Below, in pieces: positions 11,201 to 18,489 of a DNA stretch of 22,285 bases. Source of the stretch: Hypsibius dujardini (taxonomy: Eukaryota; Tardigrada; Eutardigrada; Parachela; Hypsibiidae). The stretch is from contig LRSR01002925.1 in assembly GCA_001579985.1 (NCBI GenBank), positions 1 through 22,285 on the forward strand. Direction: 5' to 3'. The notes under the pieces were generated by a model. That model was not told the DNA's origin. It saw only the letters and a list, made by a program, of their open reading frames with translations, and made no database searches. The first letter of the stretch is position 1, and each line of letters starts with the position of its first letter. The position numbers were made by a program, and so were the translations under genes.

Positions 11201-13324
11201 AACATTCGAAAACGACAGTTCTGTTGTAAACTCTAAGGCAAACAATTTGATGTATTGCAAAAGAGGATAGAACACCTGAATAGTGCACACACAAAATTGA
11301 ATCATTGGGAAGCACCATTCAGGCTGCTCAATGCGCTTTCCCATTGCGCACCGCTTTGTTCTGCTTTTCTTGCTGGGCGGTATAAGACAGTGCGTGTACA
11401 AAGACAACTGCATATGTTTAGGGAAAGTGCTATATGCATACCAGCGTGTGCGAGCTGTCACTCATGCAATACGCTATGGCCCCATTAAGCACTTTACACG
11501 AAGTGATCCTAAACAGGATCAACGTCGTCAACACCGTGTACCCAAAACACCCCGTCTTCAGAGAGTTAAGGTTACCTTACGTTAACGCTACGCCGACTGC
11601 TTCAACCTGTCCTCCGTAGAGCAAGAGTACACTTTTTATACGCTACTCTTACGCCGAGATGCTTCAACCTCTCTATTGGGCTTTAAGTTTCGCCGTAAGA
11701 ACGGAGTAAGAAAATTTTGGTAGAAGTTCAGTTCAAAGTAGAATGGTTTCCTTGAAATTTTTTTCCGCTCTTGCGCCTTGCGCCCAGATTCTTACGCCGA
11801 GTGCTTAAACATCCAGTCGTAAGCGTAAACTTAGCGGGCCTTACGCCTAAGTTTAGGTTACGCTTACGCCGGTTTGCTTAAACGTCTCTAATAACACGTA
11901 CTTACCTTTTATTCAGGCACGGTTGTGCTGCTTCGGAAGAATTGATATGGAAACTAGACGCTCTTCAAACCTTCATTTCCAATTTACATTGGGTGGGTAA
12001 CGGTGATCGTTCGGCAACTGCTTTATTACGGCTGTACATTCCTAATTATTTAGCCCGACGAGGTAGTCGCGAAACACTTTGAGCAAAGGTTGAAGCTGAT
12101 GGCTGCAGACATGATTGAATCTTGTGTAAAGAGGTGAGATATTGGCATTGTACCGTTTTATCGTCTTCCTTCATGCCAGTTTAATCCGAGTCTCATCGGA
12201 TCTTACAGGACGCTGGAAGCGTACGAGGCATGGATGCAGCGTAGCCGCACATCTACAGACTTTATTATTCCGTCGGAAATTTGTGTAATGATCAACGTAG
12301 TCCTTCACTTTAAAAGCGAGGTAAGTTTATGTTAAACTAACTCTAAAGTAGATGCGTCTCTCATTCGATATGTCAATTTGCTCATACAACCACAGTCCCT
12401 GAAACTATGCGCCGTGGCCGGAGTCGATCGCGTAAGTACACGTACCGGTCATCCTGTAAAACTTATCCAGAATACCTATATTTTGACAATTGTCTGCAGC
12501 ATCAGTACCACACAAAAATTGACGAATTCATCGAGAGAATATCCAGTGAGATGATACGAAGCTTCGTGGAAAAGGTAAGACAAGTGTACAGTACGAGTAC
12601 AGTATACAGTAACAATCGTCCGGAGAAATGTGCATGACAATGGGGTTATCTTGTTCACATGTAGTTTTCCAGCATTCTAGTTTCTTGCATTCTGAGTAAA
12701 CTAGCGCGCTATGACGAAGGATCACTCTTGGCACCCATATTCTCCTTTGCGGTACGTAAGCCAATTTTCGCATTCTGGCGATATAGCTAACAGCCAACCA
12801 ACAATTACAATCTATTCTATATCTTTACTCGTGCAGCAAGCCTCGACATCTGGCAACGTGAGCGGTGATTTGGGGCGACAGTATGTTAATTGCCTCCGCT
12901 CTTCCATGGAGCAAATTCGACAACGAGTTATCGATGAGCTCTTCATTTTGGCCATGTTTGAGAAACTCTACACATCCCAGATCAATCTTATTTGCACTTG
13001 GTTGACTGAGCGAATGGATCGAACACTCCATCCGTACCAAGTCAACTGTTTGTCACACTTGGTCAAGGTACTGTATTTACGTCTCTTTGCCCTGTATATG
13101 GCGTGTACATAAAAATCCCTTTTTAATAGAAAACGTTTGCGGAGTTTGAACTTCAAGGTATTCCGGAAGACGTTCTCAATCACAAAAAGTTCCAGACGGT
13201 GCAAGAGCGAATGCGTTTAGAGGAGGCCACTGCGGCAGTGTCCGACGCCGGCAACAAGAGCAGCGCCGGTTCCAGAACCATGACTAGCGTCTTCGCTAAA
13301 GCAAAGAAGCTCGCCTTATCCTAG
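5291..13324 (+). CDS. Calcium-dependent secretion activator CAPS (CADPS/UNC-31)
   Basis: Priming factor for dense-core vesicle exocytosis, acting in the cytosol and at PIP2-rich plasma membrane with SNAREs. It is 1314 aa in 29 exons, close to vertebrate CAPS1 length. Exons: 5291-5514, 5613-5795, 5866-5944, 6072-6218, 6296-6379, 6467-6619, 6683-6933, 7138-7690, 7751-7859, 7933-8139, 8217-8353, 8427-8464, 8533-8682, 8745-8846, 8921-9108, 9176-9211, 9289-9389, 9460-9471, 9531-9687, 9775-9814, 9889-9990, 11917-11992, 12054-12133, 12209-12320, 12396-12431, 12500-12574, 12665-12751, 12837-13067, 13130-13324. The acidic N-terminus ([12 protein letters not shown]) resembles CAPS1. It is followed by [13 protein letters not shown] and [12 protein letters not shown], a C2 domain (about 400-510, [20 protein letters not shown]), a PH domain (about 533-632, [18 protein letters not shown] to [11 protein letters not shown]) and the MHD1/MUN region (about 780-1200, for example [17 protein letters not shown] and [18 protein letters not shown]). 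Exon 8 may start at 7144 instead of 7138. Exons 16 and 18 are frame-neutral and may be optional. Confidence 0.96.
6934..7137 (+). repeat. GACA/CAGA-rich simple repeat in CAPS intron 7
   Basis: This 204-bp intron is about twice the length of its neighbours because it carries a degenerate tandem of CAGA/GACA units, densest at about 6950-7070. The strand is purine-rich. It begins GTACAAAC right after AACAACAG and ends at a TAG near 7137, with a second in-phase AG at 7142-7143 that would shorten exon 8 by two codons. No coding role is suggested. Confidence 0.8.
9176..9211 (+). other. Candidate 36-nt microexon of CAPS (exon 16)
   Basis: A CAG at 9173-9175 and a GTAAAT donor at 9212 bracket 36 bases in phase 1-1, so inclusion or skipping keeps the frame. 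Included, it adds the 12 residues [12 protein letters not shown] (869-880) between AQAKMD and [10 protein letters not shown]. The region is poorly conserved in the CAPS family and variable in length, so the exon fits as an optional insert. It is inferred from splice-site geometry and phase, not from conservation. Confidence 0.6.
9460..9471 (+). other. Candidate 12-nt microexon of CAPS (exon 18)
   Basis: Twelve bases encoding Glu-Phe-Lys-Ser (915-918) lie between a strong acceptor (CCTTTGCAG) and a strong donor (GTAAGG), phase 0-0. Skipping it joins CYAE directly to AFTWFTDL, which matches the uninterrupted vertebrate CAPS sequence HHAEAFAWWSDL. The four residues are therefore a lineage-specific or regulated insert in the MUN-proximal region. 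Confidence 0.7.
10055..10345. mobile_element. Palindromic MITE D, TA-flanked, in CAPS intron 21
   Basis: The terminal inverted repeats begin CGAGGTAAAACTCCCAATGC. The first 22 bases are identical in both arms, and weaker similarity continues for about 55-60 bp (ATAAATGCCGCGT against ATAAATGCTGCGT). TA dinucleotides flank both ends (10053-10054 and 10346-10347). The 291-bp element is AT-rich in the middle and non-coding. It is not obviously related in sequence to MITEs A, B and C, though the target preference looks the same. Confidence 0.8.
10671..10814. mobile_element. Short hAT-like MITE nested in element E
   Basis: The ends are exact inverted copies, TAGGGATGGCATCAAATG at the left and CATTTGATGCCATCCCTA at the right. 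The flanking octamers AATAGAAG and AGCAGAAG agree at 6 of 8 positions, which would suit a decayed 8-bp target duplication of the hAT superfamily. TA-flanking with a GGGATGGC start is the alternative reading. The interior is built of short tandem ATCATTTG, TTTGATTT and TTTTACA units. It is 144 bp and non-coding. Confidence 0.7.
10954..11565. mobile_element. TTAA-flanked inverted-repeat element F nested in element E
   Basis: The left end CTCTCTGAAGACGGG and the right end CCCGTCTTCAGAGAG are perfect inverted copies, each abutted by TTAA (10950-10953 and 11566-11569). This is the target signature of the piggyBac superfamily. A second inward inverted block carries TTAGGATCACTT (left, about 10979) and its complement (right, about 11503). 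A perfect 11-bp hairpin lies in the middle (11124-11149). It is 612 bp with no recognisable transposase, so presumably a non-autonomous derivative. Confidence 0.72.
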
Positions 13325-13888
13325 AGTCTTAGTCTTGCTTAAGGAAGGAACATCAAGTGGCAATGGAGCCTTCTTCGTTAGAGTTATGTGCTGAGCAGCC
13401 CGAGTGCCCCGCCCCTTCAATTCCGACTAATGATCTACTCTATATTTTTAATCTTGTTTTATACTACTTTGACCTTTAACGATGCGCCTTATTGTGTGTT
13501 TTTGTCTGTTTCGAGACATGATTTTCTTTGTAGATGTCTTTAACTATTGTCTCTCTTAACCCTTCCAACGGCGACTGCGTTTCGCTTGTCCCCGTTCCCG
13601 TTTCCTTCGCTCCCTGTGATGCCCAATATCATATGATGTAAATAATTCTTTATAGGAATATCAACGGCTATTTCTCGTGGCCACGACCAAGCGCGTACTA
13701 GTACATACTACTTATGAGTGCCTATCAAGAACCGATCGAGCATGCATAAACAAACCAAATTGACAAAACTATCTTCTGGCAAATAAAATAATATCTCGAT
13801 TATACTGAGCAATCTACCGGCACTAATGTGAAAGACATATAGAACAAATATTCTCTACATTTTCGACCGCGGTGGATGGACTCCTAAC
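13325..13888. other. Tail-to-tail gap between CAPS and PDK
   Basis: The 564 bp between the two stop codons must hold the 3' UTR of CAPS on the plus strand and that of PDK on the minus strand. A plus-strand AATAAA lies at 13782-13787. No clear minus-strand AATAAA was seen. TTTAAT near 13447, which reads ATTAAA on the minus strand, would place the PDK end inside the CAPS 3' UTR. No reading frame here looks coding. Confidence 0.65.
13782..13787 (+). promoter_or_regulatory. Likely polyadenylation signal of CAPS
   Basis: A canonical AATAAA lies about 460 bp after the CAPS stop codon, in an AT-rich context and about 100 bp before the PDK stop on the other strand. It is the only canonical plus-strand signal noticed in this gap. 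Confidence 0.6.
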
Positions 13889-16408
13889 CTATCCCCACTC
13901 CACTAAATGCGAAAATTTACTTGAGCTCCATCCGTGAGTCCTTGTGGAACTGTATTGCTTCATTACCGACTTGTTGAATACTGCAAAGGTATAAATGCAA
14001 TTAGGGGAATTTGTTTTCTCGATAATTCAACTCTACGATCCAATTTAATCCTGTCTGTTTTGAAATAATACCATACCGGGCAGGAACTCGGAGGCACTTT
14101 CTGATAGAGTCTGCAAGGGAAAAGAATTGTTGAAAAATGTAATGTCCATCACTTGAGAAGTAGCTACTACCTTCAAATAAATTACTGCGTCTGTGCCGAA
14201 GCCGTGAATTGAGTATACTTGCAGATCTCCGTGAAAGTATCTGAACAAGAAGGCAATACTTTAATTATTCTAAAACATTGCCTGACCACAAAAAATAATG
14301 TCTATATTAATAATAATAATGTCTTTTTTTACCTGGCATATAAACGGGACAAAGGAAGACCGTATCCATACCCCGCCTAGACCGTATTAGAAGCGTATTG
14401 AAAAAATCGATAGTCTGAATGTGATTGTCTAAAGAATCGTACCATTGGGACGACATTGACGCTGGTGCCCGCGTCCACGGGAGAAGGGGCAGTGCTAAAC
14501 ATGTACTCTGAAAAGGATAGGTTATACTGTAATGTAATTACTTAACTTCTCAAGCAGTTAGTTTAACGCACCGAATAACTGCGGCATGTTGCGCTGAGGG
14601 ATTCCGCCACCCTGATCGGACATCTGAAGGGCAAGCAGGCACAAAAGGCATGATGATAATAATGAAGACCATAAAGAAATGTGACTTCATAATACTTTTA
14701 TAGCAACGTCTTCGGTTGTTTTGACAATGACCACCTCAATCGGCGGTAGCGAAAGGCTCGCACCACCCTTTTCGCAAGTGGCTCGCATGGCATTCTGAAA
14801 TTAATCAAAAACTGTCAAAACATAAGTACTCGTTCGGGAGCATTGCCGTCCAGTGTTTGAAGAATCCGTGCTTTAAATAGTTCAAACGAAATGTGAAACA
14901 AATGGGATGGGACGTAGACAATCTTCAGTGGTTCCTCTCTGTTGACGGTGTTTATACAGGTCATCTTAAGTTCTGGAGATTGTTCATAGAAGTTCTCGCA
15001 CAAGGATCTGGCACTGGCGAAAGCATCTACAAGAGCAGGGGAATGGTTAAATGCAAAAGCATTTCTTTATCTAATCCGTCATATATAGTATAGAAAGAAA
15101 GAACAAACCTTCCACGACGAGTTGAATATCGCACTCGGGATCAATCGTTCCAACGTGACCAGCACTAAATGGCAACTCTCCTCCGAACAAGATTGCTGTA
15201 CAGTAAAAAAGAAAGTCTCCTTCTTGTTTCTGAACAATATCATCTTTGATGGAATGACTATATTACTGTGCTGATTTATTAACATGCGAATCGAGATGCG
15301 CATCATGTAGAACCTGGCGAGAATGAAGATGCTTTAGGATAAGACATCCACAATTCATCTGACTGAAGGTTTTGCACATTTTTATTCTCACCGGTCAAGG
15401 AAATACTGGATAGAATCTCGCGTGACGCTGTCCACCATGATCCGTTTATCTTCCGATCCTCTGCTTAGTTCCACAACACCCTGTTGCAATACACGGTAAG
15501 AAAGCAAGTTTGATTACTAGTAAAGCAAGAAGAAGGTATGAGGAATACAAAAAATAATTAGACCACACAGCAACTTACCTGAGCCATGGTCTCGACCACT
15601 AAATTATGTCGATTTCTTATTTTGATGAGATCCTGTGTGAATCTGCAATCAAAAGAAGATAGAAGACATTCATTTTTCGGTGAGTACATTTGAACATACA
15701 TTGAACCTAGTACCTACCTACTGACTATGGCATCATTGGTCAAATCTGCCTGTTCATAGGTGATGAGTTCGGCAAAGCTCTTCTCGTACCACCCTTGGAC
15801 AATCTGCGTGCTTGGCTGACAGATTAACGACTGTTGAAGAAAAGCAAGGCAAAAAAACGCAATCGGGAACACATCAGATATTAGACGTGCGCAGTATGAT
15901 ACAACACGCAGTAGATCATACCTCCGGTAACAAATGTATTTCTTTAATGATATTCGCCAAACGAACCTAGAAACAAATCAAAATAACAATATGGTTACAT
16001 TACTTGTACATGTAGAGGTGCAAAAGCTACTACTGTATCTTACCGGAAGTTCTTTCCGGAGGAAGTTGCAACTGGCTTTTTCGCAGAACGTCTTGCCGTT
16101 TCTTTGAAGTGACTTTCCAAAATCCAAAAAGGCCTGAATGCTCTGCAAATCAAGTGTCACATATGTCAATAATAAGCCATTTTTATGCGAAAGAAGGAAT
16201 GGAAAGAAAAGAATTCTACCATTGGAGTGGGATTAAAGTGAGCGTAGTGATCAATGAGATTTCGTCCTGGTACCGGGACCTTGATCGATTGATTAGGCGT
16301 TCGAAGTGCCTGTGCCGGGACACTTGATAGACAACGAGAAAAAAGCACACTGCCACCATCACGCCTTCCTAGCAAGTCCTTCCAATATGCGAAGTTTAAT
16401 CTCTTCAT
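13889..16408 (-). CDS. PDK: Pyruvate dehydrogenase kinase, mitochondrial
   Basis: Mitochondrial-matrix GHKL-fold kinase that phosphorylates and inactivates the E1-alpha subunit of pyruvate dehydrogenase. It is 447 aa in 16 exons, in transcript order: 16408-16220, 16142-16044, 15966-15922, 15830-15718, 15642-15579, 15480-15392, 15313-15267, 15195-15109, 15026-14872, 14794-14696, 14623-14572, 14507-14443, 14376-14333, 14240-14171, 14110-14077, 13980-13889. The Arg-rich N-terminus (MKRLNFAYWKDLLGRR) suits a targeting presequence. Then come HYAHFNPTPMSIQAFLDFG, FLRKELPVRLANI, the H-box region RISIRMLINQH (205-215), VYVPSHLFHISFELFK, N-box NAMRAT (297-302), G1 box DQGGG (332-336), ATP lid EYMFSTAPSP, G2 box GYGYGLP (370-376) and RYFHGDLQVYSIHGFGTDAV. 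LPVFNKSVMKQY is the usual PDK C-terminal block. The tail that follows has Gly-Trp where vertebrate PDKs have the Asp-Trp motif. The 14872/14794 junction needs a GC donor. The overall similarity favours PDK over branched-chain ketoacid dehydrogenase kinase. Confidence 0.95.
14795..14871 (-). other. Apparent GC-AG intron in the PDK N-box
   Basis: The conserved FELFK-NAMRAT block is split here. After TTTAAA the intron would begin GCACGG and end TTTCAG, giving 77 nt, well inside the 60-98 nt range of the gene's other introns. The only nearby GT (GTACTT, donor at 14829) would leave a 35-nt intron and insert 14 residues (ARILQTLDGNAPER) into the ATP-binding N-box. Both options keep the frame. The GC reading is preferred on size and on domain integrity, but the donor context is weak. 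Confidence 0.65.
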
Positions 16409-16752
16409 CTTTCAGTGCGTAAATGTCCTTCCTAATCCTGGGCATGTACGGTACATGTAAGTACTGATACATAAACTGAGACGCAAGTCTTGGAAATTGA
16501 AAGAAACGGGAATCAATTAATACCAGGCCGGTTGGAGATGGGTTATTAGATCATTATCAATGTACAACAAACCACTGCTGACGTCCACGTCCACAATAGG
16601 ATAATTAAAAAAAAGAACAAGTCATTTTTTGCCTAAGCCGTAATGAGAAAGAATTATAGTTACAGTAGTAGAAATCGTTGAACCTCCAGCACGGTCCAAA
16701 GTTCACGAGAGCGAAAGCGCGAGAGAGGTGATGTGCTAGACTGCGCTGTGCG

Positions 16753-16937
16753 CATAGACGCGTCTTGACCTTCCGGTACGGGGGGCAAGATTTTAGTAAA
16801 AATCAAAAGGGGGGAGCATTGGTATGATTTTGCTGTTTTTAATCTATAAAACGTCAGGGGGTACCCTTGGGTCACTTTTTCGATTTCGGACGGGGGGGGG
16901 CAATTGCCCACTTGCCACCCCCTAGTACGTGCCACTG
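16753..16937. mobile_element. hAT-like short insertion with target duplication
   Basis: The same nonamer GCTGTGCGC stands at 16745-16753 and 16938-16946, so an 8-bp (or 9-bp) target duplication encloses about 185 bp. The right end, read on the minus strand, begins CAGTGGCACGTACTAGGGGG, a style of terminus common in hAT elements. The left end begins CATAGACGCG and matches only loosely. The interior carries runs of G (16780-16785, 16810-16816, 16891-16899). Non-coding. Confidence 0.65.
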
Positions 16938-17145
16938 GCTGTGCGCCCTACTCTGCGCTGCTCTGCCAAGTCAATTGACTATACGAAACGCAGGTCAAAA
17001 TCAAACAATCATGAGACGATCATTTAATAGGGGATTCTTTTCACACAAGAAAGGCAGTTTTGCATCAAGGTTCTTTCTAGTACAATGTTTATTAATGTTT
17101 GTTATCCTAGGACCTAAAGCTAAAAGCTTCTTTGTACGTCTAGTA

Positions 17146-17287
17146 CTGTACTGCCACGATTTTAAGGGTGGGTTAAGCCCCGCCTCCGTCACACACGCCT
17201 GTGTGCTGAGTGAGCACACACACTCACACACACACAGTTGTGCACACCCGGTGTAAAAAACCCACCCTTATAATCGTGGCAGTACAG
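17146..17287. mobile_element. Palindromic MITE C, TA-flanked
   Basis: The left arm begins CTGTACTGCCACGATTTTAA and the reverse complement of the right arm begins CTGTACTGCCACGATTATAA. Pairing continues through GGGTGGGTT, giving about 31 paired bases with one mismatch. TA flanks the long version at 17144-17145 and 17288-17289; a shorter version starting CTGCC (17151-17282) is flanked by TA as well. The loop holds CA/GT-rich simple sequence (about 17190-17245). Its end shares TACTGCC-CGATT with MITE B. Confidence 0.78.
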
Positions 17288-18194
17288 TATTCATTATTTT
17301 TTCACCTCTGCTGATTTCCGCTAATCTCAAATAGTTATCCGTGTTTCGCGCAATAAGTTTGCGCGTTGATTATTATTTAATTGTGGCCGACGAGGGTTTT
17401 TTACGCACCCTTCAATTCGTACGCTTTTTGTGTATCTTCTTATCTGCATCGTGATGAGATGAGACTGATGCGACAGAGTTGAAATTGATTCTACAGTCTG
17501 CATGTGCAATATTTCTCTCACTAGTACAGTACCTTACTTTGCAAACAGTTTTCACAGGATGAAACAGCAATGAGGTTGTCGGTTATTATTATTCACGCGG
17601 ATGCGACATTTTACTGTCATTATTGATGGGAGGAGCCGGGAAGGGGAAGCGAATGCTGAGGGAGGGAGAGAAGGGAGGGAGAGCGTCTTATTACTGCCGT
17701 GTCTGTCTGTCACGGTTGTGTGTTGCATCGGAGTTTGAGGCTTGGACTTGGAGCTCATCTCGACTCGTACCCAAGGAAATTGAAGGAAGGGAAGGGAGAG
17801 GTCGCTTGTGTAATGGGATTATTCGCAGCCAGTTGGACGTGTGAACTGTGGTGAAGCGCCTAGTCAAACTTTCTTGCAGTGCAGTGTACGTAGCTCTTCT
17901 GTCAGACAAAGTGTATACGACTCACGAGTACTGTAGTACAGTACAGTAGTGTGCATCGGAATCGGAAGTGTGTGTGGCGTCACACAGGCACCATTCTTTC
18001 CTTTCGCCTTATTTAAACAGCCACTTTGGCAGGAAGAAAGAACAATCATTATTATCTCTAAGTTACCTGATCTTCCCGTTATCTTCTTTCATCTTCTGTT
18101 GGTTATTTGTGGCTGGTGTGTTGGTACGAAACTGTACATTTCTTGCACGAGTATTATTTTATTCATTACTACCTATATGTAGTATAGACGAAAG

Positions 18195-18484
18195 GTGAGT
18201 TGTAATACCGATTATAACGAGTAAAATGTTGCCACTCGCAATGATGATTCGAATGAAGAACTTGTACTGTACGTGTACACTAGTCTTGAGCCATAGACCT
18301 TCACGAACGCGAGAACTTTTTCTGCAGTTTGTAGCAAAGAGAGTATATTTTCACGAATGCATTTAGGCCAACCCAACCGACTGATTAGCATACATCTTTT
18401 TTATGCTTGCAGGTTGAATTCCGTCGCGAGGATGACATGACGTGACGTGAGAGCTCGGTGGTCACCTTCCAATTGATTCTGCAG
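18195..18484 (+). other. Candidate 5' UTR intron of the PATJ-like gene
   Basis: A strong donor (GACGAAAG followed by GTGAGT) at 18195 and a strong acceptor (TTGATTCTGCAG) ending at 18484 would frame a 290-bp intron whose downstream exon starts five bases before the ATG at 18490. A spliced-leader acceptor at the same AG is the alternative. It cannot be confirmed without transcripts. Confidence 0.45.
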
Positions 18485-18489
18485 TTACA

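Larger units (their letters stand above)
10391..11892. mobile_element. Foldback-type element E, host for two nested insertions
   Basis: The outer ends are inverted: the left end reads ATTAGGGACGTTTAAGCA and the reverse complement of the right end reads ATTAGAGACGTTTAAGCA. A TA target duplication is possible just inside (10393-10394 and 11889-11890). Subterminal copies of a motif close to GTTTAAGCA-CGGCGTAAG recur once at the left (10400-10417) and four times, inverted, at the right (11591-11607, 11649-11670, 11791-11810, 11863-11883). Such repeated arms are a feature of foldback elements. The body contains two further complete elements (10671-10814 and 10954-11565). No transposase was found; its own non-nested length is about 740 bp. 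Confidence 0.75.
9991..11916 (+). other. CAPS intron 21, expanded by nested mobile elements
   Basis: This 1,926-bp intron contrasts with the 59-127 bp of nearly all other CAPS introns. Its donor GTAAGT follows GCGGATGA, and its acceptor ATTCAG precedes GCACGGTTG. Elements at 10055-10345 and 10391-11892 account for about 1,793 bp. Removing them leaves about 133 bp, close to the normal size for this gene. The insertion point lies after [12 protein letters not shown], a stretch that varies in length in the CAPS family. No convincing exon was found inside. Confidence 0.85.
16409..18489. promoter_or_regulatory. Head-to-head intergenic region, PDK / PATJ-like
   Basis: About 2.1 kb lies between the divergent PDK and PATJ-like start codons, presumably with both promoters. 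It includes a hAT-like insertion (16753-16937) and MITE C (17146-17287). A G/A-rich purine tract runs at about 17625-17685, a palindromic TACTGTAGTACAGTACAGTA run lies near 17930-17949, and a candidate 5' UTR intron occupies 18195-18484. The short open frames here have no recognisable product. No transcription start could be assigned. Confidence 0.6.

Noticed and set aside
12711-13112. Single 133-aa plus-strand frame covering CAPS exons 27-28
   Set aside because: It reads exon 27 out of frame and through an intron; only its exon 28 part (12837-13067) matches CAPS.
14830-14871. Extension of PDK exon 9 to the GT donor at 14829
   Set aside because: It would insert 14 residues into the N-box and leave a 35-nt intron, well below the gene's other introns; kept only as a possible minor isoform.
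15978-16169. 63-aa frame read through PDK intron 2 with its own Met
   Set aside because: Only 16044-16142 matches PDK; the Met lies in intron 1 and the tail in intron 2.
17001-17256. Frames on both strands over MITE C
   Set aside because: The His/Thr and Cys/Val runs come from the CA/GT simple sequence in the element's loop.
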